Shown: one piece after another, positions 18,320-27,538 of the stretch | Position numbering within the stretch: position 1 is the first letter of the stretch | How the letters are laid out: every line of letters starts with the position of its first letter | Origin: Arcticibacter svalbardensis MN12-7 | Lineage (GTDB): Bacteria; Bacteroidota; Bacteroidia; Sphingobacteriales; Sphingobacteriaceae | Reading direction: 5' to 3' | Length of the DNA stretch: 46,500 nucleotides | Assembly (NCBI RefSeq): GCF_000403135.1 | Contig: NZ_AQPN01000127.1 | Coordinates: 1 to 46,500, forward strand | Translations under genes and position numbers: made by a program | Notes under the pieces: generated by a model | What the model saw: only the letters and a program-made list of their open reading frames with translations | Databases searched by the model: none | Told to the model about the DNA's origin: nothing

Positions 18320-18359
18320 CAATTTGCATTAAGGCGGCTTACTGTCTTAATGCAAATTG
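18320..18359. terminator. Strong hairpin between gldJ and the DUF4159 gene
   Basis: Perfect 14-bp inverted repeat CAATTTGCATTAAG (18320-18333) / CTTAATGCAAATTG (18346-18359) with a 12-nt loop, 11 bp after the gldJ stop and 12 bp past the stop of the converging DUF4159 gene. It probably ends both transcripts; the upstream T run (TATATTTTTC) is read as A on the other strand. Confidence 0.65.
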
Positions 18360-18391
18360 CATTAGGACAGCTTACTGACTCAATGCAAATT
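18326..18391. repeat. 33-bp imperfect tandem duplication covering the end of the DUF4159 gene
   Basis: Two adjacent 33-bp units (18326-18358 and 18359-18391) match at 28 of 33 positions. The right unit contains the last codons and stop of the DUF4159 gene; the left unit is a non-coding copy that also keeps an in-register TAA. The duplication supplies one arm of the hairpin described at 18320-18359. Confidence 0.85.
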
Positions 18392-19034
18392 GAATTAAAT
18401 TTGCGCCCATTTTAAGGGCCTTTTGACGGGTTGCCTCAGAATCCCCTTCATACGTTCCATAGTCTTCCCAACCGTTGCCTAAATCGCATTCATATGTATA
18501 AAAACAAACTATCCTTCCTTTATAGATCAAAGCAAAGCCTTGGGCTCGTTTACCATCATGCTCATGTACTTTAGGTAGACCTCCTTGAAAATCATATTTC
18601 TGATGATAAATAGGATGTGATGCAGGGAGCTCAACAAAACTCAACTCCGGAAAAACCTTCTTCATTTGTGGCCTTACATACTGGTCAAGGCCGTAGTTGT
18701 CGTCAATATGAAGAAACCCTCCTCCTATTAGATATTTTCTTAGATTTTCGGCTTCTGCTGCTGAAAACAGGATATTTCCATGTCCGGTTACATATACAAA
18801 GGGATATTGGAAAAGCGTAGCACTGCCTACATCTGCAATACCTTCCTCGGGATCCATATTTGTAGATAGGTTTAGATTACAAAAATTAACCAGATTTTGA
18901 AGCGCTGTTCTGTTTGCGTACCAGTCTCCTCCTCCGTTATACTTAAGTCTGGCTATTTTAAATGACGGAGCAGATGCACAAAGAAAGAGGATTGGTAATA
19001 CAATGAGCATGGCCAAAGATCCTGTCTTTTTCAT
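18372..19034 (-). CDS. DUF4159-domain exported protein
   Basis: Protein of 220 residues with an N-terminal signal peptide (about 1-22) followed by the DUF4159 fold: FKIARLKYNGGGDWYANRTAL, LFQYPFVYVTGHGNILFS, LRKYLIGGGFLHIDDNYG and ELPASHPIYHQKYDF. The fold resembles glutamine amidotransferase-like/ThuA-like domains, but no catalytic Cys triad is evident. The function is unknown; in many Bacteroidota such genes sit near MoxR/von Willebrand-domain clusters, which is not the case here. It follows rsmE by 14 bp and is the last gene of the long minus-strand run that starts at nuoA. Its 3' end is tandemly duplicated. Confidence 0.85.
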   Translation of the reverse strand: MKKTGSLAMLIVLPILFLCASAPSFKIARLKYNGGGDWYANRTALQNLVNFCNLNLSTNMDPEEGIADVGSATLFQYPFVYVTGHGNILFSAAEAENLRKYLIGGGFLHIDDNYGLDQYVRPQMKKVFPELSFVELPASHPIYHQKYDFQGGLPKVHEHDGKRAQGFALIYKGRIVCFYTYECDLGNGWEDYGTYEGDSEATRQKALKMGANLIQFALSQ

Positions 19035-19048
19035 CTTCTGTATCTTTT

Positions 19049-19747
19049 TTATCGGTTGAGAAAGTTAAGCTCAAAACAGGCTTCCAGAGCAGCTGTTTCT
19101 GTGCGTAAACGACTAGTACCTAAAGTGAGTGATTGATAGCCATTAGACAGGGCAGATTCAAGTTCTTGAGGTGTAAAATCGCCCTCAGGTCCAATTAGCA
19201 CAGTATACCGATCATGTTTTATTAAATCAGTTGAAAATTGCAGCTTGTTTCCATCCATACAATGAGCAATATAACGTTGTCCAGGGCTGTTTTTTATAAA
19301 GTCTTTGAACCGTACCTGTTCATTTAATTGTGGATGATAGGCTTTAATAGACTGTTTTACGGCTGAAGTAATGATTTTGTTAAGCCTTTCAAATTTCACT
19401 TCCTTTCGCTCAGAGCGGTCGCAAATAAGAGGGGTGATTTCGTCAATCCCAATCTCTGTGGCTTTTTCTACAAACCATTCCAATCGTTCCATATTTTTGG
19501 TTGGAGCGATTGCAATGTGTAGATAGTGATTTCTTTTACCATATTCCCTGACGCAATTAACGATGGTCAGGGACGTTTTTTTAGGATCAGCCTGAACGAT
19601 TTTAGCGTCGTAAAGACCTCCCTTACCATCAATCAGCTGGATGATATCATTTTGCTGGAGGCGCAATACGCGGATACAGTGTTTACTTTCCTCTGTATTT
19701 AAGTCGTATTGATCTCCTGTTATATCCGGAGTATAGAACAAATGCAT
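19049..19747 (-). CDS. rsmE: 16S rRNA (uracil-1498-N3)-methyltransferase RsmE
   Basis: SPOUT-class methyltransferase that methylates U1498 of 16S rRNA in the assembled 30S subunit. It is 232 residues, normal for the family: an N-terminal PUA-like RNA-binding domain (HCIRVLRLQQNDIIQLIDGKG, about 23-43) and a C-terminal trefoil-knot domain with the SAM-binding loops LIGPEGDFT (184-192) and LGTSRLRTETAA (209-220). The segment APTKNMERLEWFVEKATEIG (81-100) is also family-typical. It lies 8 bp after the CNNM/CorC-like gene and 14 bp before the DUF4159 gene on the minus strand, so all are probably co-transcribed. Confidence 0.96.
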   Translation of the reverse strand: MHLFYTPDITGDQYDLNTEESKHCIRVLRLQQNDIIQLIDGKGGLYDAKIVQADPKKTSLTIVNCVREYGKRNHYLHIAIAPTKNMERLEWFVEKATEIGIDEITPLICDRSERKEVKFERLNKIITSAVKQSIKAYHPQLNEQVRFKDFIKNSPGQRYIAHCMDGNKLQFSTDLIKHDRYTVLIGPEGDFTPQELESALSNGYQSLTLGTSRLRTETAALEACFELNFLNR

Positions 19748-19755
19748 AATCAGTA

Positions 19756-21081
19756 TTAACGTTCATCTACCATATCTTCCTGGGTAATAACCAGGTCTAA
19801 TTTTACAGATTCGATATTCTGTTCTGTCTTTTTCATTATTGTAATGACATATCCATAAAACTCTTTCCGCTCGCCTACTTCTGGAATTTTACCAAACAGA
19901 TCGCCAACAAGTCCTCCAACAGTATCATAATCTTCATCCTCAGGCAAATCATGTGGAAGATGTTCATTTACGTCATAAATAGAGGCAGAGGCATTGACAA
20001 TAAACTCATGTTCAGATACCTTTTCTACAATAGGTTTCTCTTCATCAAACTCATCCTGGATTTCACCGACAAGCTCTTCAACGATATCTTCCAGAGTAAC
20101 CATACCTGCAGTACCACCAAATTCATCTAATACAATGGCAATTTGAATGCGCCTAAGCTGAAACTCAGCCATCAGATCATTAATTTTCTTTGATTCAGGG
20201 ATGAAATAGGGTTTTCTGATAATATTGCTAACCAGCATTTCCTTCTTATCAGCAATGATAGGGAGGATATCCTTGGCGTGAATAATACCTACGATTTTAT
20301 CTATAGTTTCGTCATAAACAGGAATACGCGAATATCCCTCTCTAACGACTGTTGCTATTACTTCTTCGGGAGCAATAGTAAGTTCTATTGCTGACATTTT
20401 GGTCCGGGGAACCATAATATTTTTAACGACACGCTCATTAAAGTCAAATACATTTTTAATCAATTCATGCTCATTACTATCCAGAGCACCACTTTCTTTA
20501 CTTTGTTCGAGTAAATATTGAAGTTCTTCGGAACTATGAGCAGCCTCATGACCACCTATGGCACTTACGCCTATAATTTTCAAAATCAAATTTGCAAAGC
20601 CATTCAGCAACCATATAAAGGGGCGGAATACCATGTAAAAATAATGAAGAGGCAGGGATATAGCCATGGTTACACCAATAGGCTTTTGGATCGCTATAGA
20701 TTTTGGAGCAAGTTCCCCAAAAACAATATGTAATATGGTGATAAAGGTGAAGGCAATAATAGGAGCAGCAGTTTTAGTGAAAGATGCCATAACCTCTGGG
20801 TTTGCTCCAACGCTTACCAGAATGTTCCGTATGACGTGTTCCATTACTTCCTCACCGACCCATCCCAGTCCTAAAGATGCAAGTGTAATACCTAACTGTG
20901 TTGCAGCCAGGTAACCATCTAAGTGCTGGGTAATATGTTTGGCCGTATTAGCAATTCGACTACCAGACTTTGCTTGAATTTCAATCTGTGAAGCCCTGAC
21001 CTTTACTATTGCAAACTCTGCGGCTACAAAAAAGCCATTTAATACAACAAGGAAAAAAGTCCAAAATATTTGGATTCCCAT
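19756..21081 (-). CDS. CNNM/CorC-type (DUF21 plus CBS) membrane transporter, 'hemolysin family'
   Basis: Protein of 441 residues with the domain order of the UPF0053/CNNM family: an N-terminal DUF21 membrane domain (about 1-190, starting IFWTFFLVVLNGFFVAAEFAIVKVR), two CBS domains (about 200-330; VKNIMVPRTKMSAI, GYSRIPVYDETIDKIVGIIH, IQIAIVLDEFGGTAGMVTLED), and a C-terminal CorC/HlyC domain (about 345-435). Homologues are implicated in magnesium or other divalent-cation efflux; the older name 'hemolysin' is misleading. It follows ppa by 6 bp, and since inorganic pyrophosphatase is Mg-dependent the pairing is suggestive but unproved. The ion specificity cannot be read here. Confidence 0.9.
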   Translation of the reverse strand: MGIQIFWTFFLVVLNGFFVAAEFAIVKVRASQIEIQAKSGSRIANTAKHITQHLDGYLAATQLGITLASLGLGWVGEEVMEHVIRNILVSVGANPEVMASFTKTAAPIIAFTFITILHIVFGELAPKSIAIQKPIGVTMAISLPLHYFYMVFRPFIWLLNGFANLILKIIGVSAIGGHEAAHSSEELQYLLEQSKESGALDSNEHELIKNVFDFNERVVKNIMVPRTKMSAIELTIAPEEVIATVVREGYSRIPVYDETIDKIVGIIHAKDILPIIADKKEMLVSNIIRKPYFIPESKKINDLMAEFQLRRIQIAIVLDEFGGTAGMVTLEDIVEELVGEIQDEFDEEKPIVEKVSEHEFIVNASASIYDVNEHLPHDLPEDEDYDTVGGLVGDLFGKIPEVGERKEFYGYVITIMKKTEQNIESVKLDLVITQEDMVDER

Positions 21082-21087
21082 TTATTT

Positions 21088-21633
21088 TTATAGATTATTT
21101 AAATAAGTTTTATTGTATAAATCTATTCCATCTTGAATAACTTTATATGCTTGTTCTTTACCCATAAGCTGTTCTATGGTTACATTTTTATGTTCGAGTA
21201 CTTTGTAGTCCTGAAAGAAACGAACAATCTCTTTCATGGTATGAGGAGGTAAGGCTGATAAATCGTCAATGTAATTAACTGACATATCATTTTTAGCCAC
21301 GGCGATAATTTTATCATCCTGCTCACCATTGTCAACCATATGCATCACTCCAATAACTTTAGCTTCGATAAGCGCCAATGGAACTACATCTGCTGAACAA
21401 AGCACGAGAATGTCTAGTGGATCTTCATCATCACAATAGGTCTGTGGAATAAACCCATAATTTGCAGGGTACATAACCGATGAAAAAAGAATACGGTCTA
21501 GACGAAGAAGGCCTGTTTCTTTATCAAGTTCATACTTCGCTTTTGAACCTTTTGGGATTTCAATTATAGCGTTAACAAATTCAGGTTGATTTTTTCCTGG
21601 AGAGACATTGTGCCAGGCATTGAAATTACTCAT
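21088..21633 (-). CDS. ppa: Inorganic pyrophosphatase, family I
   Basis: Soluble Mg-dependent enzyme hydrolysing pyrophosphate to phosphate, pulling biosynthetic reactions forward. It is 181 residues, a normal size for bacterial hexameric enzymes. Family signatures are [18 protein letters not shown] (24-41), [21 protein letters not shown] (45-65) and the metal-binding motif DEDPLD with Asp69, Asp71 and Asp74. Its start overlaps the end of dedA by 8 bp, so translation is coupled to the upstream gene, and the CNNM/CorC-like gene begins 6 bp later. It belongs to the tail of the long nuo-containing minus-strand run. Confidence 0.96.
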   Translation of the reverse strand: MSNFNAWHNVSPGKNQPEFVNAIIEIPKGSKAKYELDKETGLLRLDRILFSSVMYPANYGFIPQTYCDDEDPLDILVLCSADVVPLALIEAKVIGVMHMVDNGEQDDKIIAVAKNDMSVNYIDDLSALPPHTMKEIVRFFQDYKVLEHKNVTIEQLMGKEQAYKVIQDGIDLYNKTYLNNL

Positions 21634-22291
21634 TTTCGTTTTTATTTGTGGTCAGACTATTATTATTTTTTCTATTTCTGTTTAAATAAGTAAACACTAA
21701 TGGAATTGCTGTAATTAGTATAAAACCTATGATTATGTATAACAAATATTGATCTATTTGTTTCTCGAACCTTCTACCGAGAAAATAGCCTATTAGGGTT
21801 AAAGAACTTACCCAAAGAAACGCGCCTACCATATTATATAAAGCGAATTTTCGACTATCTATTTTGATTAATCCAGCTACAATTGGTGCAAAAGTACGTA
21901 CAATAGGAATAAATCTTCCCATAATTAATGCAAATGCTCCTTGTTTCCGATAATATTCTTCAGCGGCTAAGAGGTATTTTTTCTTAAAAAACAGGGAATC
22001 TTTGCGTAAATACAATACAGGTCCCGTTCGTCTGCCAAACCAATAGCCAACAAAGTTTCCTAGTATAGCAACAATAATAAGGCCTGTAATGAGGGTGTAG
22101 ATAGAAACGTCTAACTTGTTGGTAGCGACAAACATACCAGACAAAAATAAGAGATAATCGCCTGGAAGAAAAAATCCAAAGAACAATCCTGTTTCTGCGA
22201 AGACCACAAATAACAAGACATAAAATCCTCCTTCTCTTAGTAGGAGTTCAGGATTTATTAGATGTTGAAGATAATTCCAGAATTCGTACAT
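21626..22291 (-). CDS. DedA-family (VTT domain) membrane protein
   Basis: Polytopic inner-membrane protein of 221 residues. DedA/VTT hallmarks are the re-entrant segment [25 protein letters not shown] (about 28-52), [12 protein letters not shown], and the second re-entrant loop [17 protein letters not shown] with its essential Arg and Pro residues. The C-terminus is hydrophilic and Asn-rich. Members of this family move lipids such as undecaprenyl phosphate or phosphatidylethanolamine across the membrane, or support proton-motive-force homeostasis; which applies here is unknown. It begins 32 bp after nuoN, separated by a perfect hairpin, and overlaps ppa by 8 bp. Confidence 0.92.
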   Translation of the reverse strand: MYEFWNYLQHLINPELLLREGGFYVLLFVVFAETGLFFGFFLPGDYLLFLSGMFVATNKLDVSIYTLITGLIIVAILGNFVGYWFGRRTGPVLYLRKDSLFFKKKYLLAAEEYYRKQGAFALIMGRFIPIVRTFAPIVAGLIKIDSRKFALYNMVGAFLWVSSLTLIGYFLGRRFEKQIDQYLLYIIIGFILITAIPLVFTYLNRNRKNNNSLTTNKNENE

Positions 22292-22296
22292 AATGG

Positions 22297-22318
22297 ATAT
22301 TCGTAAAGCTACGAATAT
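22297..22318 (-). other. Perfect hairpin between nuoN and dedA
   Basis: ATATTCGTA (22297-22305) / TACGAATAT (22310-22318), a 9-bp stem with a 4-nt loop filling most of the 32-bp gap. No T tract follows in the minus direction, so it looks more like an mRNA processing or stabilising hairpin at the end of the nuo genes than a classical terminator. Confidence 0.5.
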
Positions 22319-22323
22319 TTATA

Positions 22324-23703
22324 TTAAATAAGGCTTGCTATAAAATCAGGATAAACACCTAAGGCAATCGTTACCAAGGCAGAAAACCCAAGAACAAGTT
22401 TGAAATAAACAGGAACAATTAATTCTTTACGATCCTCCTCTTTAAAATACATGGCTACAATAACTTTAAAATAGTAGAAGATCCCGATCATTGCATTAAG
22501 TGCGGCAAATACAACAAGGAAAATATGATAAGAAGACAATGCTTTTGAGAACATCATAAACTTACCGATGAAACCTGCAGTAAGTGGAATACCTGCTAAT
22601 GATAACATGGCAATGGTAAGCGTTAAGGCAAGAAAAGGATTTTTTCTGGCGAGACCATTAAAACTGTCGAAGCTATCGTTGCCAACCTGTCCCTGCAGCA
22701 GAATCAACACGCCAAAGGCAATAATAGTAGCCACTGAATAAGCAGCTGCATATACAAATACAGCATTATCAGACGAGCCATTAAGCGCAATGATGGCAAA
22801 TAACATATATCCTACATGAGAAATACTGGAGTATGCCAGCATCCTTTTAAAATGTTGCTGATAAACTGCAGTTACATTTCCTATCAATAAGGAAAGAACA
22901 GACATTCCAATAATCATTGGAATCCAGAAATCCTGTAATGGAGCAAAACTAAACATGATTAAACGAAGAAAAGCGGCAAATCCTGCTACTTTAACTACAG
23001 TACTCATGTACGCCGAAATAAGCGAGGGAGATCCTTCATATACATCTGGCACCCAGAAATGAAAAGGAGCTGCTCCTACTTTAAAAGAAAGGCCTACAAT
23101 CAGAAGTGTTATTCCGGTATACAAGAGCGGAGATACAGCTGTTGGATCTTTCAAGATATATTGTTTGATCCCTTCCAGATCAAATGATCCTGAGGCACCA
23201 TAAATTAAAGTCACACCAAATAAAAGGATACCTGTAGAAAAAGCACCCATTAGAAAATACTTTAAAGCGGCTTCATTAGAAGCAAAATCCCTTTTCTTTA
23301 TACCTGCAAGGATGTATAAACTTACTGACATGATTTCAATTCCTATAAATAACATGGAAAGGTTATGATAGGAAACCATTAAGATTATACCTGCTAGCGA
23401 AAACAAGATCAATGCATAATATTCGGCTACATTAGAGCTTATCCTCTCAAAATAATCTTTTGATAAAGCTATAATTAATATAGTTAAAAAAATAGTTATA
23501 CCGGAGAACGCTACCGCAAAGCGGTCGTACAGCATCATGTTGCTAAAAATTGGCGCGGCATTACTGTCCCACTCCATTAAGGATAAAACCAATGCCACCA
23601 TAAGACCTATTAATGCAACAGGCAAAAGAGCCTTTTTCGCCTTGAAAAGTCCCAGGTATAAGAGAAGTAATGCTAAAATTGTTATCGTAATTAATGCGCT
23701 CAT
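22324..23703 (-). CDS. nuoN: NADH-quinone oxidoreductase subunit N
   Basis: Antiporter-like membrane subunit at the proximal end of the complex I pump arm. It is 459 residues with about 14 transmembrane helices. The Mrp/antiporter core is visible in GAAPFHFWVPDVYEGSPSLISAYMSTVVK (with the helix-7 Lys/His region) and MLAYSSISHVGYMLFAI, and the conserved LALTLTIAMLSLAGIPLTAGFIGKF segment follows. It begins 30 bp after nuoM and is the last nuo gene. At its 3' side a hairpin precedes dedA. Confidence 0.96.
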   Translation of the reverse strand: MSALITITILALLLLYLGLFKAKKALLPVALIGLMVALVLSLMEWDSNAAPIFSNMMLYDRFAVAFSGITIFLTILIIALSKDYFERISSNVAEYYALILFSLAGIILMVSYHNLSMLFIGIEIMSVSLYILAGIKKRDFASNEAALKYFLMGAFSTGILLFGVTLIYGASGSFDLEGIKQYILKDPTAVSPLLYTGITLLIVGLSFKVGAAPFHFWVPDVYEGSPSLISAYMSTVVKVAGFAAFLRLIMFSFAPLQDFWIPMIIGMSVLSLLIGNVTAVYQQHFKRMLAYSSISHVGYMLFAIIALNGSSDNAVFVYAAAYSVATIIAFGVLILLQGQVGNDSFDSFNGLARKNPFLALTLTIAMLSLAGIPLTAGFIGKFMMFSKALSSYHIFLVVFAALNAMIGIFYYFKVIVAMYFKEEDRKELIVPVYFKLVLGFSALVTIALGVYPDFIASLI

Positions 23704-23733
23704 TTTATTTATTCTGTATCCCTCGTTCTTAAT

Positions 23734-25212
23734 TTAGAATGTGGTACTAATACCATGGACTTTCCCGTCTACCATTTCCACCAATGATTTAACTGTGGCT
23801 TCCGATATATGTAAAATCGGATTTGGATATACACCAATAATAATAATCAGGGCACAAACCACTCCGAGCACTAGTTTTTCCGTTCCATCAATGTCTTTGA
23901 AACCTACTGTCAAAGCATTTGTAGTTCCCAACATAACCCTTTGGTACAGTCTTAACATATACACCGCACCCAATATTATGGTTAATCCAGCTATTAATGC
24001 TGCCCAGATATTATATTGATAGATCCCAAATAAAAGAAGGAACTCTCCTATAAATCCATTTGTTAACGGAAGTGCAATACTTCCCAAAATTATAATCAGG
24101 AATGCAATGGCAAGTTGTGGTGCAACTTTCGCTATACCGCCCATTTCAAAGCTGTCACGTGTATGAAGTCTTCTGATGATAATGTCCAAAACAAAGAACA
24201 TTCCGAATACATTGATACCATGATTTATCATCTGGATCATTGCTCCTTGTAACCCATTGGTATTCCATGCAAAAATACCTGCTGCTATTAGGCCAACATG
24301 GGCAATGGAAGAATAGGCAACCAATCGTTTGACATCTTTTTGAGTAAAAGCGATAATGGAAGCATAAACTATGCCTATAATAGCGAGTATTAATGCGAAT
24401 TGGCCCCATTCCTCAAAACCAAGTGGAGCGACTGGAATCAGCCACCTTATTGCTCCATAAATTCCCATTTTAAGCATAATACCTGCAAGTAACATGGTTC
24501 CCGTAGTAGGAGCTTCTGTGTAGGTATCAGGTTGCCAGGTATGGAAAGGGAATACTGGCATTTTAATAGCAAAGGCTAGAAAGAAAGCCCAGAAAATCCA
24601 TCCCTGTTCAGCTGTACTTAATGATAAGTTGTAAAAGGCTTGGATATCATAGCTTTTATCCGGAGTTTGAAGATGCAGGTAAATGATCCCCAGCAACATA
24701 ATTAAACTACCAGCAAAAGTATATATGAAAAATTTCATGTTAACCTTAATTCTATTTTCTCCGCCCCATATGGCACAGATAAAATAAATTGGGATTAAAG
24801 ATGCTTCCCATCCTATATAAAAAAGAAATGCGTCCAGTGCAGTAAATACCAATAGCAAAGCACTTTGCATCAGAAGGATCAATGCATAAAAAGAACCAGG
24901 TCTTTTATAGGTATGCTTAAAGCTTGATAAAATAATCAAAGGTATTAAGCCATTGGTTAGCAGTACCACGATCATGCTGATACCATCTATTCCTGCTTTA
25001 AACCGAATTCCATAATAACTTAACCAGGAATGGTCAACAACGAATTGCGGGGCAGAACTCTCTGGATTGAAAACCGAAAGAAGGTAAGCTGTCAGTCCTA
25101 ATGAAAGTAGCGACCAGATAAAAGCTAAAGTCTTTACCTGTTGCCTTTCACCAAACAAAGATGAAATCAGGGCACCAGCTAAGGGCAAAAATATGAGCAG
25201 TAAAATTTCCAT
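23734..25212 (-). CDS. nuoM: NADH-quinone oxidoreductase subunit M
   Basis: Central antiporter-like proton-pumping subunit of complex I, 492 residues and about 14 transmembrane helices. Typical segments are AFFLAFAIKMPVFPFHTWQPDTYTEAPTTGTMLLAGIMLKMG, VKRLVAYSSIAHVGLIAAGI and LPLTNGFIGEFLLLFG. The conserved Glu of the N-terminal channel helix is in FLFYIGWEASLIPIYFIC. It lies 23 bp after nuoL and 30 bp before nuoN. Nothing unusual is seen. Confidence 0.97.
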   Translation of the reverse strand: MEILLLIFLPLAGALISSLFGERQQVKTLAFIWSLLSLGLTAYLLSVFNPESSAPQFVVDHSWLSYYGIRFKAGIDGISMIVVLLTNGLIPLIILSSFKHTYKRPGSFYALILLMQSALLLVFTALDAFLFYIGWEASLIPIYFICAIWGGENRIKVNMKFFIYTFAGSLIMLLGIIYLHLQTPDKSYDIQAFYNLSLSTAEQGWIFWAFFLAFAIKMPVFPFHTWQPDTYTEAPTTGTMLLAGIMLKMGIYGAIRWLIPVAPLGFEEWGQFALILAIIGIVYASIIAFTQKDVKRLVAYSSIAHVGLIAAGIFAWNTNGLQGAMIQMINHGINVFGMFFVLDIIIRRLHTRDSFEMGGIAKVAPQLAIAFLIIILGSIALPLTNGFIGEFLLLFGIYQYNIWAALIAGLTIILGAVYMLRLYQRVMLGTTNALTVGFKDIDGTEKLVLGVVCALIIIIGVYPNPILHISEATVKSLVEMVDGKVHGISTTF

Positions 25213-25235
25213 TTATCGTTTCTTATCCTTCTCTG

Positions 25236-27152
25236 TTATATATTATAAAATCCATAAACAAGTAATGCCACAATTCCTGTAATCATCATGAAAATATAGA
25301 AACCTACATTCCCCGATTGTAACAGGCGCAATACCTTACTTCCCTCCGATGTCGCTTTCCCTAGTCCATTGACAAATCCATCTATTGCACCTTTATCAAT
25401 GATCTTGTAGAAAAAGGAGGACAAGGCATTCAAAGGTCTACCAATGATAAATTCATATACTTCATCGACGTAAAATTTGTTATAAGATAGCTTAGAGAGC
25501 AGATCTCTTGACGAACCATCTACTGCAGGAATATGACTGCCCTTTACATAACGGGAGTAGGCATACAACGCAGCAATAATTGCTCCTCCAACTGATACAG
25601 CCATCAGAATTAACTCTGTACTATGATTCATAGGAGTTTCTGCAACTATTACCAGTCCCGGATGTTCGAATATTGGAGCAAGAAAACCTGCCAGCCAATG
25701 ATGTCCACCAAAAACTTCCGGTATTCCAATCAGCCCACCGAATACAGCAAGAATGGCAAGAATTACCAAAGGTATAGTCATCGTTGCAGGTGATTCATGA
25801 AGATGATGCTCCTGCTCTTGCGTTCCCCGAAACCCTTTATAAAAGGTAAGGTATAACATTCTGAACATATAAAAAGAGGTAAGTAATGCAGTGATCACTC
25901 CTATTACCCATAATAAAGGACTCTGCTCATAAGCATGAGCTAATATCTCATCTTTAGAAAAGAAACCTGAGAATGGAGGAATTCCAGAGATTGCCAGCGT
26001 ACCTGCCATCATGGTTACAAACGTAATCGGTAGCTTTTTCTTTAACCCACCCATTTTACGCATATCCTGTTCATTACTCATCGCATGAATTACTGAACCT
26101 GCACAAAGGAATAATAAAGCTTTAAAAAACGCATGGGTGATAACATGAAATAAAGCTCCTGTGTAAGCTCCAACGCCTAAACCCAGGAACATATAACCCA
26201 ACTGTGAAACAGTAGAGTAAGCAAGAACTTTTTTAATGTCGGTTTGAGATACAGCAATTGCAGCCGCTAGTATTGCCGTAATAATTCCTATAACAGCAAC
26301 GAGATGAAGTGTGACCGGTGATAGTGTGAATAATATATTCGAACGGATGATCATATATACACCACCGGTAACCATTGTTGCTGCATGAATCAGTGCGGAT
26401 ACTGGTGTCGGCCCAGCCATTGCATCAGGCAGCCAGGTAAACAATGGAATCTGAGCTGACTTTCCAATTGCCCCAACAAACAATAGCATAGTGATCCATA
26501 ACAAAGTCGTATTACCAGATTCCATTTTAGCCGCCTGCATAAATACATCACCAAATTCCACACTTCCAAAAGTGGCAAATATGATAAATATGGCGATTAA
26601 AAAGCCCAGATCACCTATTCTATTCATTACAAACGCCTTTTTAGCAGCCGTTGCAAATGAGGGATTAGTAAACCAAAAACCAATTAGCAGATAAGAGCAT
26701 AAACCAACTCCTTCCCAACCAATAAACATCACTACATAGTTTGATCCAAGGATCAGAAGCAGCATAAAGAAAATAAATAGATTCAGGTAAGAAAAGTACT
26801 TTCCAAATCCATTATCCAGTTTCATGTATCCAATAGAATAAACATGGATCAAAAATCCTATTCCCGTTACGATCAACAGCATGATTGAGCTCAAAGGGTC
26901 AATCTGAAAAGCAAAAGGCACTTTTACTGCAGCTGTGTGAATCCAATCAAACAATGGAATATAAAAAGACTTAATATCTGAAGCATTTAGTTCAGTGAAG
27001 ATGCCAATGCTAACAATAAAAGATAGCAGTATACTTAGACTTCCAATAAACCCTATAACTCCTTTTGGCAAAACATTCCTGCCTAACCCATTGATCAGGA
27101 ATCCAACCAGTGGAAACAATGGAACTAACCAAACTAAATTTATTAATAACAT
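25236..27152 (-). CDS. nuoL: NADH-quinone oxidoreductase subunit L
   Basis: Distal antiporter-like subunit of complex I, 638 residues, carrying the long amphipathic lateral helix at its C-terminus that braces the membrane arm. Core motifs are YVVMFIGWEGVGLCSYLLIGFWF, IGKSAQIPLFTWLPDAMAGPTPVSALIHAATMVTGGVY and KKVLAYSTVSQLGYMFLGLG; the C-terminal region (about 545-638) includes the NKFYVDEVYEFIIGRPL segment and a final membrane anchor. It starts 56 bp after nuoK, a slightly larger gap than elsewhere in the operon. The length matches the family. Confidence 0.97.
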   Translation of the reverse strand: MLLINLVWLVPLFPLVGFLINGLGRNVLPKGVIGFIGSLSILLSFIVSIGIFTELNASDIKSFYIPLFDWIHTAAVKVPFAFQIDPLSSIMLLIVTGIGFLIHVYSIGYMKLDNGFGKYFSYLNLFIFFMLLLILGSNYVVMFIGWEGVGLCSYLLIGFWFTNPSFATAAKKAFVMNRIGDLGFLIAIFIIFATFGSVEFGDVFMQAAKMESGNTTLLWITMLLFVGAIGKSAQIPLFTWLPDAMAGPTPVSALIHAATMVTGGVYMIIRSNILFTLSPVTLHLVAVIGIITAILAAAIAVSQTDIKKVLAYSTVSQLGYMFLGLGVGAYTGALFHVITHAFFKALLFLCAGSVIHAMSNEQDMRKMGGLKKKLPITFVTMMAGTLAISGIPPFSGFFSKDEILAHAYEQSPLLWVIGVITALLTSFYMFRMLYLTFYKGFRGTQEQEHHLHESPATMTIPLVILAILAVFGGLIGIPEVFGGHHWLAGFLAPIFEHPGLVIVAETPMNHSTELILMAVSVGGAIIAALYAYSRYVKGSHIPAVDGSSRDLLSKLSYNKFYVDEVYEFIIGRPLNALSSFFYKIIDKGAIDGFVNGLGKATSEGSKVLRLLQSGNVGFYIFMMITGIVALLVYGFYNI

Positions 27153-27208
27153 GAATCTTGTCCGTATTTGTTTAAATAATTAATGAGAAATATATGCTTT
27201 AAAAGCAA

Positions 27209-27538
27209 TTACCACTTTAATCTGTTCAATATATTAATATCTGTAGAATTTGTATTCCTGTAGATCATAGTCAAAATAGCCAACCCTATTGCTACCTCTG
27301 CAGCAGCGAGAGCCATAATAAAGAACACGAATACCTGTCCCGACGCATCTCCCCAATAAACGGAAAAAGCGGTTAGCAAAAGGTTCACTGCATTTAACAT
27401 CAGTTCGACAGACATGAAAATAATAATCGCATTTCTTCTGATCAGTACACCAATAACTCCAATTGTGAAAATTATGGCACTTAATAAGATATAGTGATTC
27501 AATGGTATACCTTGAATTGATTGACTAACTGTTTCCAT
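27209..27538 (-). CDS. nuoK: NADH-quinone oxidoreductase subunit K
   Basis: Small membrane subunit of complex I, 109 residues with three transmembrane helices. The conserved proton-path glutamates appear in FMSVELMLNAVNLLLTAF (helix 2) and MALAAAEVAIGLAIL (helix 3), and the N-terminus HYILLSAIIFTIGVIGVLIRRNAI is standard. Its start codon overlaps the nuoJ stop by one base (TAATG arrangement), so the two are translationally coupled. The usual partners NuoJ and NuoL flank it. Confidence 0.97.
   Translation of the reverse strand: METVSQSIQGIPLNHYILLSAIIFTIGVIGVLIRRNAIIIFMSVELMLNAVNLLLTAFSVYWGDASGQVFVFFIMALAAAEVAIGLAILTMIYRNTNSTDINILNRLKW

Noticed and set aside
22297-22318. Classical rho-independent terminator after nuoN
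   Set aside because: The stem is perfect but the minus strand has CC, not a T tract, after it; kept as a hairpin of unknown function.
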